From NCBI GenBank assembly GCA_016188965.1, contig JACPGT010000017.1:1-51433 (forward strand): a DNA stretch of 51,433 nucleotides. Direction: 5' to 3'. The notes beneath the pieces are model-generated. The model saw only the letters and a program-made list of their open reading frames with translations. It made no database searches and had not been told where the DNA came from. Numbering within the stretch: position 1 is the stretch's first letter; every line of letters starts with the position of its first letter. The position numbers and the translations under genes are program-made. The DNA is from Microcaldota archaeon. Lineage in GTDB: Archaea; Micrarchaeota; Micrarchaeia; Norongarragalinales; Norongarragalinaceae. Shown piece after piece: positions 8,012 through 16,395 of the stretch.

Positions 8012-8090
8012 CTAGGGCCAGAAAAGCCGAAAACGCGCCAAGAGAACGCGCAAGAATCATTACCGCAAAGCTTGGAAAAGAAGAAAAAAA

Positions 8091-9183
8091 ATGAAACGAA
8101 AACGCAATCAAACAGCCCCCGGCATGGAGAGCGGAGGCCTTCGAGGCGTTCCAAGCGCTGCCGCTGCCGTCGGCAAAGGAAGAAGCGTGGCGCTATACGG
8201 ACCTCAACGGCATCAACTTTTCCGACCTTAAGACCGCTGCCGACGTCAGACCCGCGATCAAGGCCGAAAACGTCCAAGTCGGAAAAGCGGATGAAGACGA
8301 ACAATTCGGACCGGCATCGGACAAGCTTTCCGCCTGGACGCTCGCCTTTGGCAACGCCATCGAAATCGATGTCGAACCCGGCCAGCAGGCACGCCTGAAA
8401 TCCACCGTGAGACCCGCGCACAGCGGGGCGCTGTTACAGATCGTCCGCGTCGGCGCCGGCGCCAAACTGGATTTTTTCGAACACTATGCTTCAGGCGACG
8501 ACTCCTTGCTCTTCGGACAACGCACCGCCTTTCACGTGGCTGAAAATGCGCAGCTTCGGTACTTCGCCGTCCAACGCTTCGGTTCCGGCACGCTTTCATT
8601 CGCCGAGAAAGAATTCCGCCTGGAAAACGACACGAAACTGTCCTGTTTCCACGCCGACTTGGGCGCCCGCCTAAGCCGCACCGCGGTGGATCATCACTTC
8701 GAAGGGCGAAACGCCAAGGCCCCGGAGCATTCAGCCGTGTTCTTCGGCTCGGCAAAACAACACTTCGACCTGACCACGCGCGCATTGCACCACGGCACCG
8801 GGACGCAAAGCAACATCCTGGTCAAAGGCGCGCTCAAGAACAAAGCCTCGTCCGTCTACCGCGGCCTCATCCGGATCGATAAGAACGCCCGCCGGACCGA
8901 TTCGTACCTGCAGGACCGCGTGCTGCATGTAAGCAAAGGCGTCAAGTCCAACAGCATCCCTTCCCTCATCATCGACAACAACGACGTGAAAGCCTCGCAC
9001 GGCGCCACCGTCAGCAAGCTAAACGACGAATCGCTGTTCTACCTCCGCTCGCGCGGATTGCCAAAAACGCGTGCGGAAGAGCTCGTGGTCCAAGGCTTTT
9101 TGAACGACGTGGTCCGACGCCTGCCGCACGACGGATTGCGCCAGAACGTGGCGGACGACATCGAACGCAAGGTAAATGGGTGA
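8091..9183 (+). CDS. sufD: Fe-S assembly protein SufD, apparent frameshift near start
   Basis: The SufB/SufD-family partner of SufB in the SufBC2D complex. The SufD frame is open from 8095 to 9183 (362 codons). It contains the conserved N-terminal EEAWRYTDL and the C-terminal LRSRGLPKTRAEELVVQGF. No usable start codon exists in that frame before a GTG at 8407, and that GTG would delete the WRYTDL region. An ATG at 8091 is one frame off; removing one C from the C5 run at 8116-8120 would join it as MKRKRNQTAPAWRAEAF. This suggests a one-base insertion, either a read error or a mutation. sufS follows directly. Confidence 0.85.
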
Positions 9184-9188
9184 CATGC

Positions 9189-10418
9189 ATGGCCAAACAC
9201 CTGGACATCGAGAAGATCCGAAACGACTTTCCCATCCTCAAGCGGCGCATCCACAAGCAAACACTGGCCTATCTGGACAACGCCGCCACCACGCAGAAGC
9301 CGCAAGCCGTCATCGACGCCGTGTCCGACTTCTACTCGAACCACTACGCCAACGTGCACCGTTCCGTCTCCACGCTGGCGATGGAAGCCACCGAAGCTTT
9401 CGAATCGGCTCGCAAGAACGTCGCCGCCTTCGTCAACGCACGACCCGAAGAAGTCATCTTCACGCGCAACACCACCGAGTCCATCAACCTGGCGGCATAC
9501 GCCTGGGGCAACGCCCACGTCCGCGCCGGGGACGCCATTGTCATCACGGAAATGGACCACCACAGCAACTTGGTGCCTTGGCAGCAACTGGCCTTGCGAA
9601 AAAAAGCGGAACTGCACTACATCTCCGTGGAAAACGGGGAGCTGGACGGCGATTTCGAGTTTCCGGAAAACACGAAACTCTTCGCCTTTCCGCATGCCTC
9701 CAACGTCTTGAGCACCCTCAACGACGTGCGGAGTTGGGCCAAGAAGGCCAAGATCGAGGCGCCGAATGCGACCGTGCTGGTTGACGGCGCAGCAGGCGCA
9801 CCCCATTTCCAACTGGACCTGGCCAAAAGCGGCGCCGATTTTTGCGCGTTTTCCGGGCACAAGATGCTCGCCCCTATGGGATCCGGCGTGCTCTGGGGCA
9901 AAAAAACAATCCTGGACGCCATGCCGCCGTTCCTCTACGGCGGCAGCATGATTTCCAAAGTCGAGCAACACCAAAGCACGTGGGCCGACGTTCCGGCGAA
10001 ATTCGAAGCCGGAACGCCCAACGTCGCCGACGCCGTGGGATTATCCGCAGCCATCAATTACCTGAAGAAAACCGGCTTGGCCAAAATCCACGCCCACGAA
10101 TTGGCACTTGCCCGGCAAGCCCAGGAAGAACTGGAAGCCATCCCCGGAGTCACGACCTACGGGCCGCCATCCAACGCCAAGAACCGTACGGGCATCGTGT
10201 CGTTCAACGTGGCGGGAGTGCATGCGCACGACGTTGGCTCCATCCTGGACAGTGACGCAGTCGCCATTCGTTCGGGCCACCACTGCGCCCAGGTCTTGAT
10301 GGGCCGCTTGCAGGTCGCGGCCACGGCCCGCGCCAGTTTCTACCTCTACAACACGGAGGACGAAGTCGAACGCTTGGTGGCCGGAGTCAAAAAGGTCAAA
10401 AAGATATTCGGAAGTTGA
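9189..10418 (+). CDS. sufS: Cysteine desulfurase SufS
   Basis: A 409-aa PLP-dependent class V aminotransferase-fold enzyme that releases sulfur from cysteine for cluster assembly. The PLP lysine is K225 (FSGHKM), the catalytic cysteine is C366 (RSGHHCAQVLMG), and the pyridine-ring Asp is in VDGAAGAPH (D199). In most homologues the last motif is DGAQ; here the cofactor-contacting Gln is Ala. The ATG at 9189 is preferred to a GTG at 9180, which overlaps the sufD stop. The bacterial-type SufS/SufU pair is unusual in archaea, many of which carry only SufBC. Confidence 0.94.
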   Translation: MAKHLDIEKIRNDFPILKRRIHKQTLAYLDNAATTQKPQAVIDAVSDFYSNHYANVHRSVSTLAMEATEAFESARKNVAAFVNARPEEVIFTRNTTESINLAAYAWGNAHVRAGDAIVITEMDHHSNLVPWQQLALRKKAELHYISVENGELDGDFEFPENTKLFAFPHASNVLSTLNDVRSWAKKAKIEAPNATVLVDGAAGAPHFQLDLAKSGADFCAFSGHKMLAPMGSGVLWGKKTILDAMPPFLYGGSMISKVEQHQSTWADVPAKFEAGTPNVADAVGLSAAINYLKKTGLAKIHAHELALARQAQEELEAIPGVTTYGPPSNAKNRTGIVSFNVAGVHAHDVGSILDSDAVAIRSGHHCAQVLMGRLQVAATARASFYLYNTEDEVERLVAGVKKVKKIFGS

Positions 10419-10425
10419 AAACGCC

Positions 10426-10797
10426 ATGGAAACGGAATTCACGCATTTTTACCTCCGCAAAGTCGAACGCTTGGACGAACGGCCCAAATACAGGGTGGGA
10501 CAAAATCCGCAACGATTGCATCTAGTACCCATCACCGCCTGGGAAGCGGCCCAAATCACCCACTTGATACAGCAACGAATAGGAAGGTCCCGCACCAAAC
10601 TGGAGGAAAGCATTCAAAACATGCTTCAAAAGCGAAAGGACCGAGACGTCATACAAAAAGAAGTCGTCGGCCCATACAACCACCCCGGCAGGGTTTGGAT
10701 GGTGGAACAGGACGCACCCAGGGCGGCGACGTTTAACGAGTTGAAACAGCTGAAAAAAACCCACCCAAAAGACTTAACCATCTTCAAAGCCGAGTGA
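10426..10797 (+). CDS. Hypothetical protein in suf operon, 123 aa
   Basis: Not recognised. It starts 7 nt after sufS and precedes sufU, so it is part of the operon. It is soluble, basic (many Arg/Lys) and contains no cysteine, which argues against a direct sulfur carrier or Fe-S role. The middle has a helical, Gln/Arg-rich stretch (HLIQQRIGRSRTKLEESIQ), and a GPYNHPGRVWMVE segment follows near residue 82. Its position suggests an accessory role, but nothing in the sequence proves one. Confidence 0.7.
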   Translation: METEFTHFYLRKVERLDERPKYRVGQNPQRLHLVPITAWEAAQITHLIQQRIGRSRTKLEESIQNMLQKRKDRDVIQKEVVGPYNHPGRVWMVEQDAPRAATFNELKQLKKTHPKDLTIFKAE

Positions 10798-10804
10798 AAA
10801 ACCC

Positions 10805-10919
10805 ATGACCGACGCGATGTACCGCCGAACCGCGGGGGGAGCGTCCCCCCTCAGTTTGAGGTTCCTCCGGAACCCCCCTCATCAAAGAGCGTGAATCAAA
10901 TGACCAACGCGATGTACCG
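10805..10919. repeat. Hairpin cassette 2 flanked by 20-bp direct repeats
   Basis: ATGACCGACGCGATGTACCG (10805-10824) and ATGACCAACGCGATGTACCG (10900-10919) match at 19 of 20 positions. The second copy is the start of sufU. Between them lie three packed hairpins: 10834-10850 (7 bp, GCG loop), 10849-10861 (5 bp) and 10860-10874 (6 bp). The first copy sits 7 nt after the preceding stop codon, the normal intergenic spacing here. The element therefore probably inserted at the sufU start and duplicated it. Confidence 0.72.
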
Positions 10920-11367
10920 TGAGCAGATCCTCGAGCACTACAAGCACCCGCTCAACCAAGGCACGCTGGAAAAACCCGACGCCCGCCATCACGATTTGAA
11001 CCCGCTGTGCGGCGACGAGATCGAAGTCTTCCTGAAAATCGAAAACAAGAAAGAAAAAAACGGAAAAGGCAAACGAGACGAATCCGGTAAAACCAAGCCA
11101 AACGACGCCGGCAACGCCATCATCGCCGACATCAAGTTCACGAGCCAAGGCTGTGCGATTTCCACTGCCGCCGCCTCCCTGCTCACCGAATCCGTCAAAG
11201 GCAAAACGCTCGATGAAGTCAAGGCGCTCACTCGCGACGACGTTTTTGCCCTGCTTGGCGTGCCCGTCAGCGCGGCACGCGTCAAATGCGCCTTGCTCTC
11301 GCTGAAAGCCATCAAATCCGCGGCCTATGCCTATTTGGGCGAAAAGTTGGACGAGAAGCGGGATTGA
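10900..11367 (+). CDS. sufU: Fe-S scaffold/sulfurtransferase SufU (IscU-like)
   Basis: A 155-aa NifU_N/IscU-fold protein. The three ligand cysteines are visible in NPLCGDEI, GCAISTAAAS and ARVKCALLSL, in the expected order. It accepts sulfur from SufS. A Lys/Glu/Gly-rich insertion of about 25 residues (KKEKNGKGKRDESGKTKPND) sits where most homologues have a short turn between strands (residues about 49-71). The ATG at 10900 is used; a GTG at 10891 is in frame but lies inside the inserted cassette. The gene ends 15 bp from a convergent gene. Confidence 0.9.
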   Translation: MTNAMYREQILEHYKHPLNQGTLEKPDARHHDLNPLCGDEIEVFLKIENKKEKNGKGKRDESGKTKPNDAGNAIIADIKFTSQGCAISTAAASLLTESVKGKTLDEVKALTRDDVFALLGVPVSAARVKCALLSLKAIKSAAYAYLGEKLDEKRD

Positions 11368-11382
11368 CGGGATTCCTTTGGC

Positions 11383-12738
11383 CTACGGGCCACGATTTTC
11401 TTCCAAATGGGCGGCATGGCGCTCCAGCCAATCGGCGTCTTCTGGTGACTCGGAACGTATATGCAGGGCGATTGCTCTAATATTTTCAGGCTTGAAACCT
11501 CGCAAAGTCGTGTTGGATCCCCGACGATATCCAAGCGCCGTTACGGCAGGAAGGCCGACTTCCTGGGCTGTCGATTTGGTCTGCCGGTTCGGGTCTTCTT
11601 CCACCAGTCGGCGGAACCGGACTTCCTTGAGAATCCGCTCCAACCGAGCGGCAGTCACTGGCGGTTTTTCTAAAGAATAGTTGCCCAGCAAACGGACGCG
11701 AAGCTGAGGGTGAAGCGTGCCGGTTCCTACGGTCGCGGCCACCCAACTCAGCGCATCGGCGGTGGGTCGGAACGCGATATGGCCCCGGTATTTCAAGACC
11801 AAACCATCGGAAAGCACATGCGGCTCAATTAGTCCTGCCTCGGAAAGGTTCTCGAACAGAGGGCCGACCGAGGGTTCGGAAAGACTCACCTGCCGGCTGC
11901 GCTCCACCTTGCTTTTCGGAAAAACGCGTTTCCTGGACGGTTCGGAATAGCGCACTTTCATAGACGATTGTCCGGATTCGTTCCAACGTTGGACCATGTC
12001 CTTGAGGACGAGGTAAGAGTAATTCCGTAACGGCTCGGGCAGGCCATGCCGGGCATGCGCCCACACGTAGGACAATTGTCCGGAATCAAGCGGACCTTTC
12101 TGAACAGCGCCCATCAAATCCAGAAGCCCGGTGGCATTGCGGATGCAGAGTACGTCGCGTTCATCCGCATGAAGGTGTCTTTGCAAGTCAACCCCGCTCA
12201 TGGCCGGGTCGGAAAGCGGCCTGCGGTCCAGAACGTCATGGACCTGTTTGAGGAGGTTTCGATGCAACGCCTCCAGACACTGGGACATCGAACCCTCGAA
12301 GGCCGGAAGCCCGCGGCGGGACAATTGGATGGCGGCGTTAAAATGTGGAGCGAGGTCGTCCGCATGAAGGCCATGGACCAACGCCAACGCCGATGCCAAC
12401 TCCGTCGCATGGATGGCCCGGTCGCCCATGCGCGTCATGGCAGTCAAAATGCGCCGTTGGTTTTCCAGTTGTAGGATCTTACGGTTGATGCGGCCCGTCC
12501 GGTATCCTCGACCCACCAGGTCCATTCGTTCCTGGTTCTTCGACTCAAGCTCGGATTCGACCGTCTGAAGAACTTCTTCACGGATACGGGCATTGGCGAT
12601 GGAACGACGGGACTCGCGATCCACCGATTGGCTCCGAACGATGCGTCCAAACCGAGTCCGGTTGGCCAAGACCAAGTCCAACGCCTGCTCCAACGTGGGC
12701 ACGCGGCCAATTCGTCTCCATAAAGGCATTTGGGTCAT
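11383..12738 (-). CDS. Hypothetical protein, 451 aa
   Basis: Not recognised. It is a large, soluble, Arg-rich protein with no transmembrane segment and few cysteines. The N-terminal 130 residues are strongly helical (ARIREEVLQTVESELESKNQ region). The middle has a HLHADERD segment, and the C-terminal 170 residues (from about VRYSEPSRKR) contain a winged-helix-like pattern. That last point is speculative. A minus-strand TATA box (12761-12768, GTTTAAAA) lies 27 nt from the ATG, so it is a single leaderless transcript. It converges on sufU with a 15-bp gap. Confidence 0.7.
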   Translation of the reverse strand: MTQMPLWRRIGRVPTLEQALDLVLANRTRFGRIVRSQSVDRESRRSIANARIREEVLQTVESELESKNQERMDLVGRGYRTGRINRKILQLENQRRILTAMTRMGDRAIHATELASALALVHGLHADDLAPHFNAAIQLSRRGLPAFEGSMSQCLEALHRNLLKQVHDVLDRRPLSDPAMSGVDLQRHLHADERDVLCIRNATGLLDLMGAVQKGPLDSGQLSYVWAHARHGLPEPLRNYSYLVLKDMVQRWNESGQSSMKVRYSEPSRKRVFPKSKVERSRQVSLSEPSVGPLFENLSEAGLIEPHVLSDGLVLKYRGHIAFRPTADALSWVAATVGTGTLHPQLRVRLLGNYSLEKPPVTAARLERILKEVRFRRLVEEDPNRQTKSTAQEVGLPAVTALGYRRGSNTTLRGFKPENIRAIALHIRSESPEDADWLERHAAHLEENRGP

Positions 12739-12869
12739 GCAAAACAGAAGCCGATGAAGATTTTAAACCGGCAGCCAACGAAGGGGTACTGACGCCGGAA
12801 ACCCGCCCCCATAAAACGCGAGTACGATTGAATCGGAGAAGATAAAATCCAAACCGCCAAAAAGGCGTC

Positions 12870-13214
12870 ATGGAAACCGAACCGTTTCAAATCGACCATG
12901 CCACCGAAATCACCGTCTTGCAACTCAAGCAACTATTACAGACAAAGACGCCGCCGCGGGTGCTGGACATCCGTCAACCCGAAGAGCTCGACGAAGTCCC
13001 CGCGATTCCAACGGCCGTCAACATCCCCATGACTCAACTGCTGGCCCGCCTTGCCGAAGTGCCGAAACAAAGCCCAAACGGAGGCGCCATCATCTTAGTC
13101 TGTGCCTCCGGCGCCCGCAGTCTCATGGCACAGAAATTCCTCGCCGCCAAAGGCTACGACTGCAAGAGCCTGGCAGGGGGAATGGTAGCGTGGGACCGCG
13201 CGAAGCAGTGCTAA
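12870..13214 (+). CDS. Rhodanese-like sulfurtransferase, 114 aa
   Basis: A single rhodanese domain. It has an LDIRQPEEL strand-loop (32-40) and an active-site loop CASGAR with catalytic C78 in the CxxGxR pattern, followed by MAQKFLAAKGY and LAGGMVAW, both typical of the family. It carries sulfane sulfur as a persulfide in the cytosol. The ATG lies about 26 nt from a TATA box (GATAAAATC at 12841), so it is leaderless. It is near the suf operon but separated by a gene on the other strand, so a functional link is only a guess. Confidence 0.88.
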   Translation: METEPFQIDHATEITVLQLKQLLQTKTPPRVLDIRQPEELDEVPAIPTAVNIPMTQLLARLAEVPKQSPNGGAIILVCASGARSLMAQKFLAAKGYDCKSLAGGMVAWDRAKQC

Positions 13215-13280
13215 ACGCCGCACTCGAGCACGGATAGCTGCCCGCGATCATATTATACTCGGCCGCAGTGAACGTTTTCG

Positions 13281-14501
13281 ATGGCCGACGGATTGCTCGG
13301 ATTGCTCGTAGCGTTATCACTTGCGTTCTTCTTCGGCGAAGCCGCCCACCGCGTAGGCATCGCCCGCGTCATCGGTCAGCTTCTGGCAGGCGTGTTGCTG
13401 GCGTTGCCCGCGGCGCGCGCCGTGCTTTCCCTGGACGGTGCGGGCCTGGGCCTCTCACTGTTGGCCACCGTCGGCTCGGTCTTGCTGTTCTTCTTCGTGG
13501 GCCTCGAAATTGATTTACGCGAGTTTCAGAAGAACCTCAAGCCGGCGTTTTCCGTTGCCGTGCTGAACACCGCCATTCCGCTCATCGCCGGTTTCATCCT
13601 CATGAAAGCCCTAGGATACGCCGACGCGGCGGCGCTTCTCGTCGGCATGGCGCTGGCCGTCAGTTCGGTATCGGCCAGCATCGACTTTTTAGAAGAATTG
13701 GGCCTATTGCGCTCGAAAATCGGAAAGTTCATCGTGGCGTCCGGCACGGTGGACGACGTGTTGGAACTGATCCTGACCGGCGCCGTCCTCGCGTTGTTGC
13801 ATGCCGACTTGCGCCAGGATGGGACTCCTGGCCTGCTGACGGGCATCGCCGTCTTCCTGGTCCTGGTGGCGGCGTTCCGCGCCTGGCTCGTTCCATGGGC
13901 GCTGTCGTTCTTTGAGGCGTCGCAGAACAAGACGGCGATGCTTACCGGCGCCTTGATCCTCACGCTTCTGATGGCGTTTTTAGGCGAATACTTAGGCATG
14001 GGCGCGCTCATCGGTGCGTTCTTGGCAGGCGTCCTGATCCGCCACCAGTTGGATGTCAAAGCCCGCCGGCCGTGGGAAGAGCACCAATTGACGCACAACA
14101 TCCACACCTTGGCGTTCGGCTTCTTCGTGCCCCTGCTTTTCGTCTCCATAGGCTACCAAGTGGACACTGGCTTGGCATTGCAGAACCTGCCTTTGGGCAT
14201 GATGCTGACGGCCGTGGCCATCGTCGGCACCGTCATCGGCGCCGCACTGGGCGTGCGCGTAAGCGGCGGCACGTGGAAACACGGAGTCATCGTGGGCTTC
14301 GGCGTGTCCAGCAAAGGCGACGTCGAACTGGTCATCGCATCATTGGCGCTGTCAGCCGGCATCATCGCCGCGCCGCTGTTCAACGCGTTGGTATTCATGT
14401 CGCTGGCCACGACGTTGGTCAGTCCGGTGGCCTTCCGCATGCTAGTACGGCATCACCACGGCAAAGACGTCAAAGACAAAAACATGCGAAAAAAGGCGTG
14501 A
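13281..14501 (+). CDS. Cation/proton antiporter (CPA2, KefB/NapA type)
   Basis: A 406-aa membrane protein with about 11-12 hydrophobic segments. Family features are VGIARVIGQLLAGVLL in helix 2, FFFVGLEIDL in helix 3, and ASGTVDDVLELIL near residue 155, whose adjacent Asp residues match the ion-binding DD of electrogenic CPA2 exchangers. FLAGVLIRHQ and FFVPLLFVSIGYQVD are also typical. It should exchange Na+ or K+ for H+. No C-terminal RCK/TrkA domain is present. A TATA box at 13250-13257 is 27 nt from the ATG, giving a leaderless message. Confidence 0.9.
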   Translation: MADGLLGLLVALSLAFFFGEAAHRVGIARVIGQLLAGVLLALPAARAVLSLDGAGLGLSLLATVGSVLLFFFVGLEIDLREFQKNLKPAFSVAVLNTAIPLIAGFILMKALGYADAAALLVGMALAVSSVSASIDFLEELGLLRSKIGKFIVASGTVDDVLELILTGAVLALLHADLRQDGTPGLLTGIAVFLVLVAAFRAWLVPWALSFFEASQNKTAMLTGALILTLLMAFLGEYLGMGALIGAFLAGVLIRHQLDVKARRPWEEHQLTHNIHTLAFGFFVPLLFVSIGYQVDTGLALQNLPLGMMLTAVAIVGTVIGAALGVRVSGGTWKHGVIVGFGVSSKGDVELVIASLALSAGIIAAPLFNALVFMSLATTLVSPVAFRMLVRHHHGKDVKDKNMRKKA

Positions 14502-14508
14502 ACGCGCG

Positions 14509-15279
14509 TCAGACGGCCGCCACGTCGCCCGGCAGCACGCTTAAGAGCGCTTCCTCGCGGACCTTGAATTTGCGGGCCAACTGCTTGCAGGCATCTTCCT
14601 TCTTGACCTGTCCGGGCTGTGCCAAGTAAAGGCCGTCGGCTTTGGCCTGGTGCAGGACGGGCAACACCGCTACGGTCTTCTGTTCGGCATCCGGTTGCAA
14701 ATAGAGCTTCAATTGCGTGTTGCGGAACCAAAGCCTTTCGCCGGAGATGATGAACGCGCCTTGTCCCACGTACTCGCCTTGGCTGTACTTCGTCACCTGC
14801 GACGGCGAAACGGCGTACACGTCCACCACGTGGTAGCCTTGCTTCCAGGCACGCGAATAACATGCCGCCATTTGTGCGGCCTGCTCCAGGTCTTCGCGGG
14901 CCGGCGTTTTTCCGGCGCCTTTCAGCAAAGTTGCGGAGGCGCCGACGATGTCGGCATGAAAAAACAAGTCGCCTTCCTTGAGGTGGCGGCTGACGAGTTG
15001 GTCGTTCTGCTTGGCGTTCTTGCCGCAGACGACCAAAAAGCCGTTCTTCGTGTAGGCGTGCTGGTATTCGCCGAACCATCCGGCCTTGACTTTGCGGGGT
15101 TTGGTGGCGGCTGTGACAGGGGCCTGGCGGCGGTCGGAAGCCTTGGCTAACGAGCGGCCCTGCATCTGGGCGATGGCGATGCGCGCGCCTTCCGCCTTTT
15201 TCTTCCACTTCTTGGCCTCGTCGTAGTAGATGGCGGCGTTCTCGTGGACGGTCTTTTTCAAGTCGATGACGATTTTCAT
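14509..15279 (-). CDS. Stand-alone NFACT-R (DUF814) domain protein
   Basis: A 256-aa protein covering only the RNA-binding C-terminal part of NFACT/RqcH. The pattern WFGEYQHAYTKNGFLVVCGKNAKQND, then DLFFHADIVGASATLL and EDLEQAAQMAACYSRAWKQG, is diagnostic. A short coiled-coil-like N-terminus (KKTVHENAAIYYDEAKKWKKK) precedes it. The usual NFACT-N and HhH domains are absent. Full-length RqcH binds obstructed 60S/50S complexes and recruits tRNA-Ala; a separate NFACT-R may pair with another polypeptide. The ATG is at 15279. It lies 21 bp after the topA stop, so it is likely in the topA operon. Confidence 0.85.
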   Translation of the reverse strand: MKIVIDLKKTVHENAAIYYDEAKKWKKKAEGARIAIAQMQGRSLAKASDRRQAPVTAATKPRKVKAGWFGEYQHAYTKNGFLVVCGKNAKQNDQLVSRHLKEGDLFFHADIVGASATLLKGAGKTPAREDLEQAAQMAACYSRAWKQGYHVVDVYAVSPSQVTKYSQGEYVGQGAFIISGERLWFRNTQLKLYLQPDAEQKTVAVLPVLHQAKADGLYLAQPGQVKKEDACKQLARKFKVREEALLSVLPGDVAAV

Positions 15280-15300
15280 ACAAGGGCACATCCGTACGTT

Positions 15301-16395
15301 TCAATCGCCGTAGTCGATCCGCGGCGTGGACGACTCAGGCGGCGTCTTGGGCGCGGCCCTGCGGCGGGGCTTGGACAAAGGTTTGGAAAAAGGCGCGGGG
15401 GATGCCGAAGCGGCCGAAGAACCAGGCGAAGTGGCCGTGGGTGAAAAAGACGGGGCAAGGGAGGGCTTAGTCGCCGCCGAAGAAACAGTGGAGGAGCCGG
15501 GCGTCGAGGCCGGCGTAGTCGGTTTTTGGCCCCAGTTTTCCTTGGTCTTGCACTTCGGGTCCAGGCACATCGTGAAGGAACGCTTGCCTTTGCGGTGGAC
15601 CGAGACCGTGGGCGTTCCGCAGGAATCGCAGATCTTGTTCAGCGGCTTGATGAGCGCCTCGCGCGGCAACGGGTAGAGCGTGCGGCAGTCCGGATAGCCA
15701 GTGCAGCCCACGAAGAAGCCGTATTGCGACTTGCGGATGGCTAAACTCTTGCCGCAGGCCTTACATGGACCCAAGACGTTGGCCGCGGATTGCGTCTGGC
15801 GCAGCGCCGAGACGAGTTCCTGACCGATGGGTCCTTCTTTTTCCTTGAATTGCGTAAGGATCTTCTCGAGTTCCTCGCGTCCGTCCTGCACCACGGCGTC
15901 TTTCGTGATTTTTTGCTGCTCGATGGCCTCCATTTCTTCCTCGAACTGGCGCGTCATGGCCTCGGACAGGATTTCCGGAACATTTTTTTCCAACGCCTGC
16001 TCCACTTGCAGACCCAACGGCGTGACCTGGATGCTTTTTCCGGATAAGTAGTTGCGGTCGAACAGCGTCTGGACAATCGAGGCGCGCGTGGCCTTGGTGC
16101 CCAAATTCTTGGATTCCAGCGCCTTGATGATGGACGCGGCGGTATAGCGTTTGGGCGGCTGCGTCTCTTTCTGGATTTTTTCCAGTTTGTCGGCATGCAC
16201 GGCGTGACCTTCCTCAAGCGGCGGCAGGGTCACTTCCTCGACTTTGGTGTACGGCGCGTAGAATGCGTGCCAGCCCGGCTCGACGGTGCGCGCGCCTTGC
16301 GCCGCGTAGTCCTCCTGGCCCAAATGCAGCACGACATCCATGCGGATGCGTTTGGCTTCCGGCGCCAACGTGGCCAAGAAACGTTTGACAATCAA
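15301..16395 (-). CDS. topA: DNA topoisomerase I, C-terminal fragment (frameshifted)
   Basis: 364 codons continuing topA in another frame. The first recognisable residues are LYDLIVKRFLATLAPEAKR, the conserved gate region after the active-site domain. Later come KATRASIVQTLFDRNYL and two zinc ribbons (CKACGKS...GCTGYPDC and CDSCGTP...MCLDPKC). The product ends in a Ser/Pro/Thr-rich low-complexity tail of about 80 residues. The only start is a TTG at 16395 that overlaps the upstream stop as TTGA. The HPTG-containing stretch normally found between the halves is missing, so a deletion with frameshift is more likely than a natural split. Confidence 0.8.
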   Translation of the reverse strand: MIVKRFLATLAPEAKRIRMDVVLHLGQEDYAAQGARTVEPGWHAFYAPYTKVEEVTLPPLEEGHAVHADKLEKIQKETQPPKRYTAASIIKALESKNLGTKATRASIVQTLFDRNYLSGKSIQVTPLGLQVEQALEKNVPEILSEAMTRQFEEEMEAIEQQKITKDAVVQDGREELEKILTQFKEKEGPIGQELVSALRQTQSAANVLGPCKACGKSLAIRKSQYGFFVGCTGYPDCRTLYPLPREALIKPLNKICDSCGTPTVSVHRKGKRSFTMCLDPKCKTKENWGQKPTTPASTPGSSTVSSAATKPSLAPSFSPTATSPGSSAASASPAPFSKPLSKPRRRAAPKTPPESSTPRIDYGD

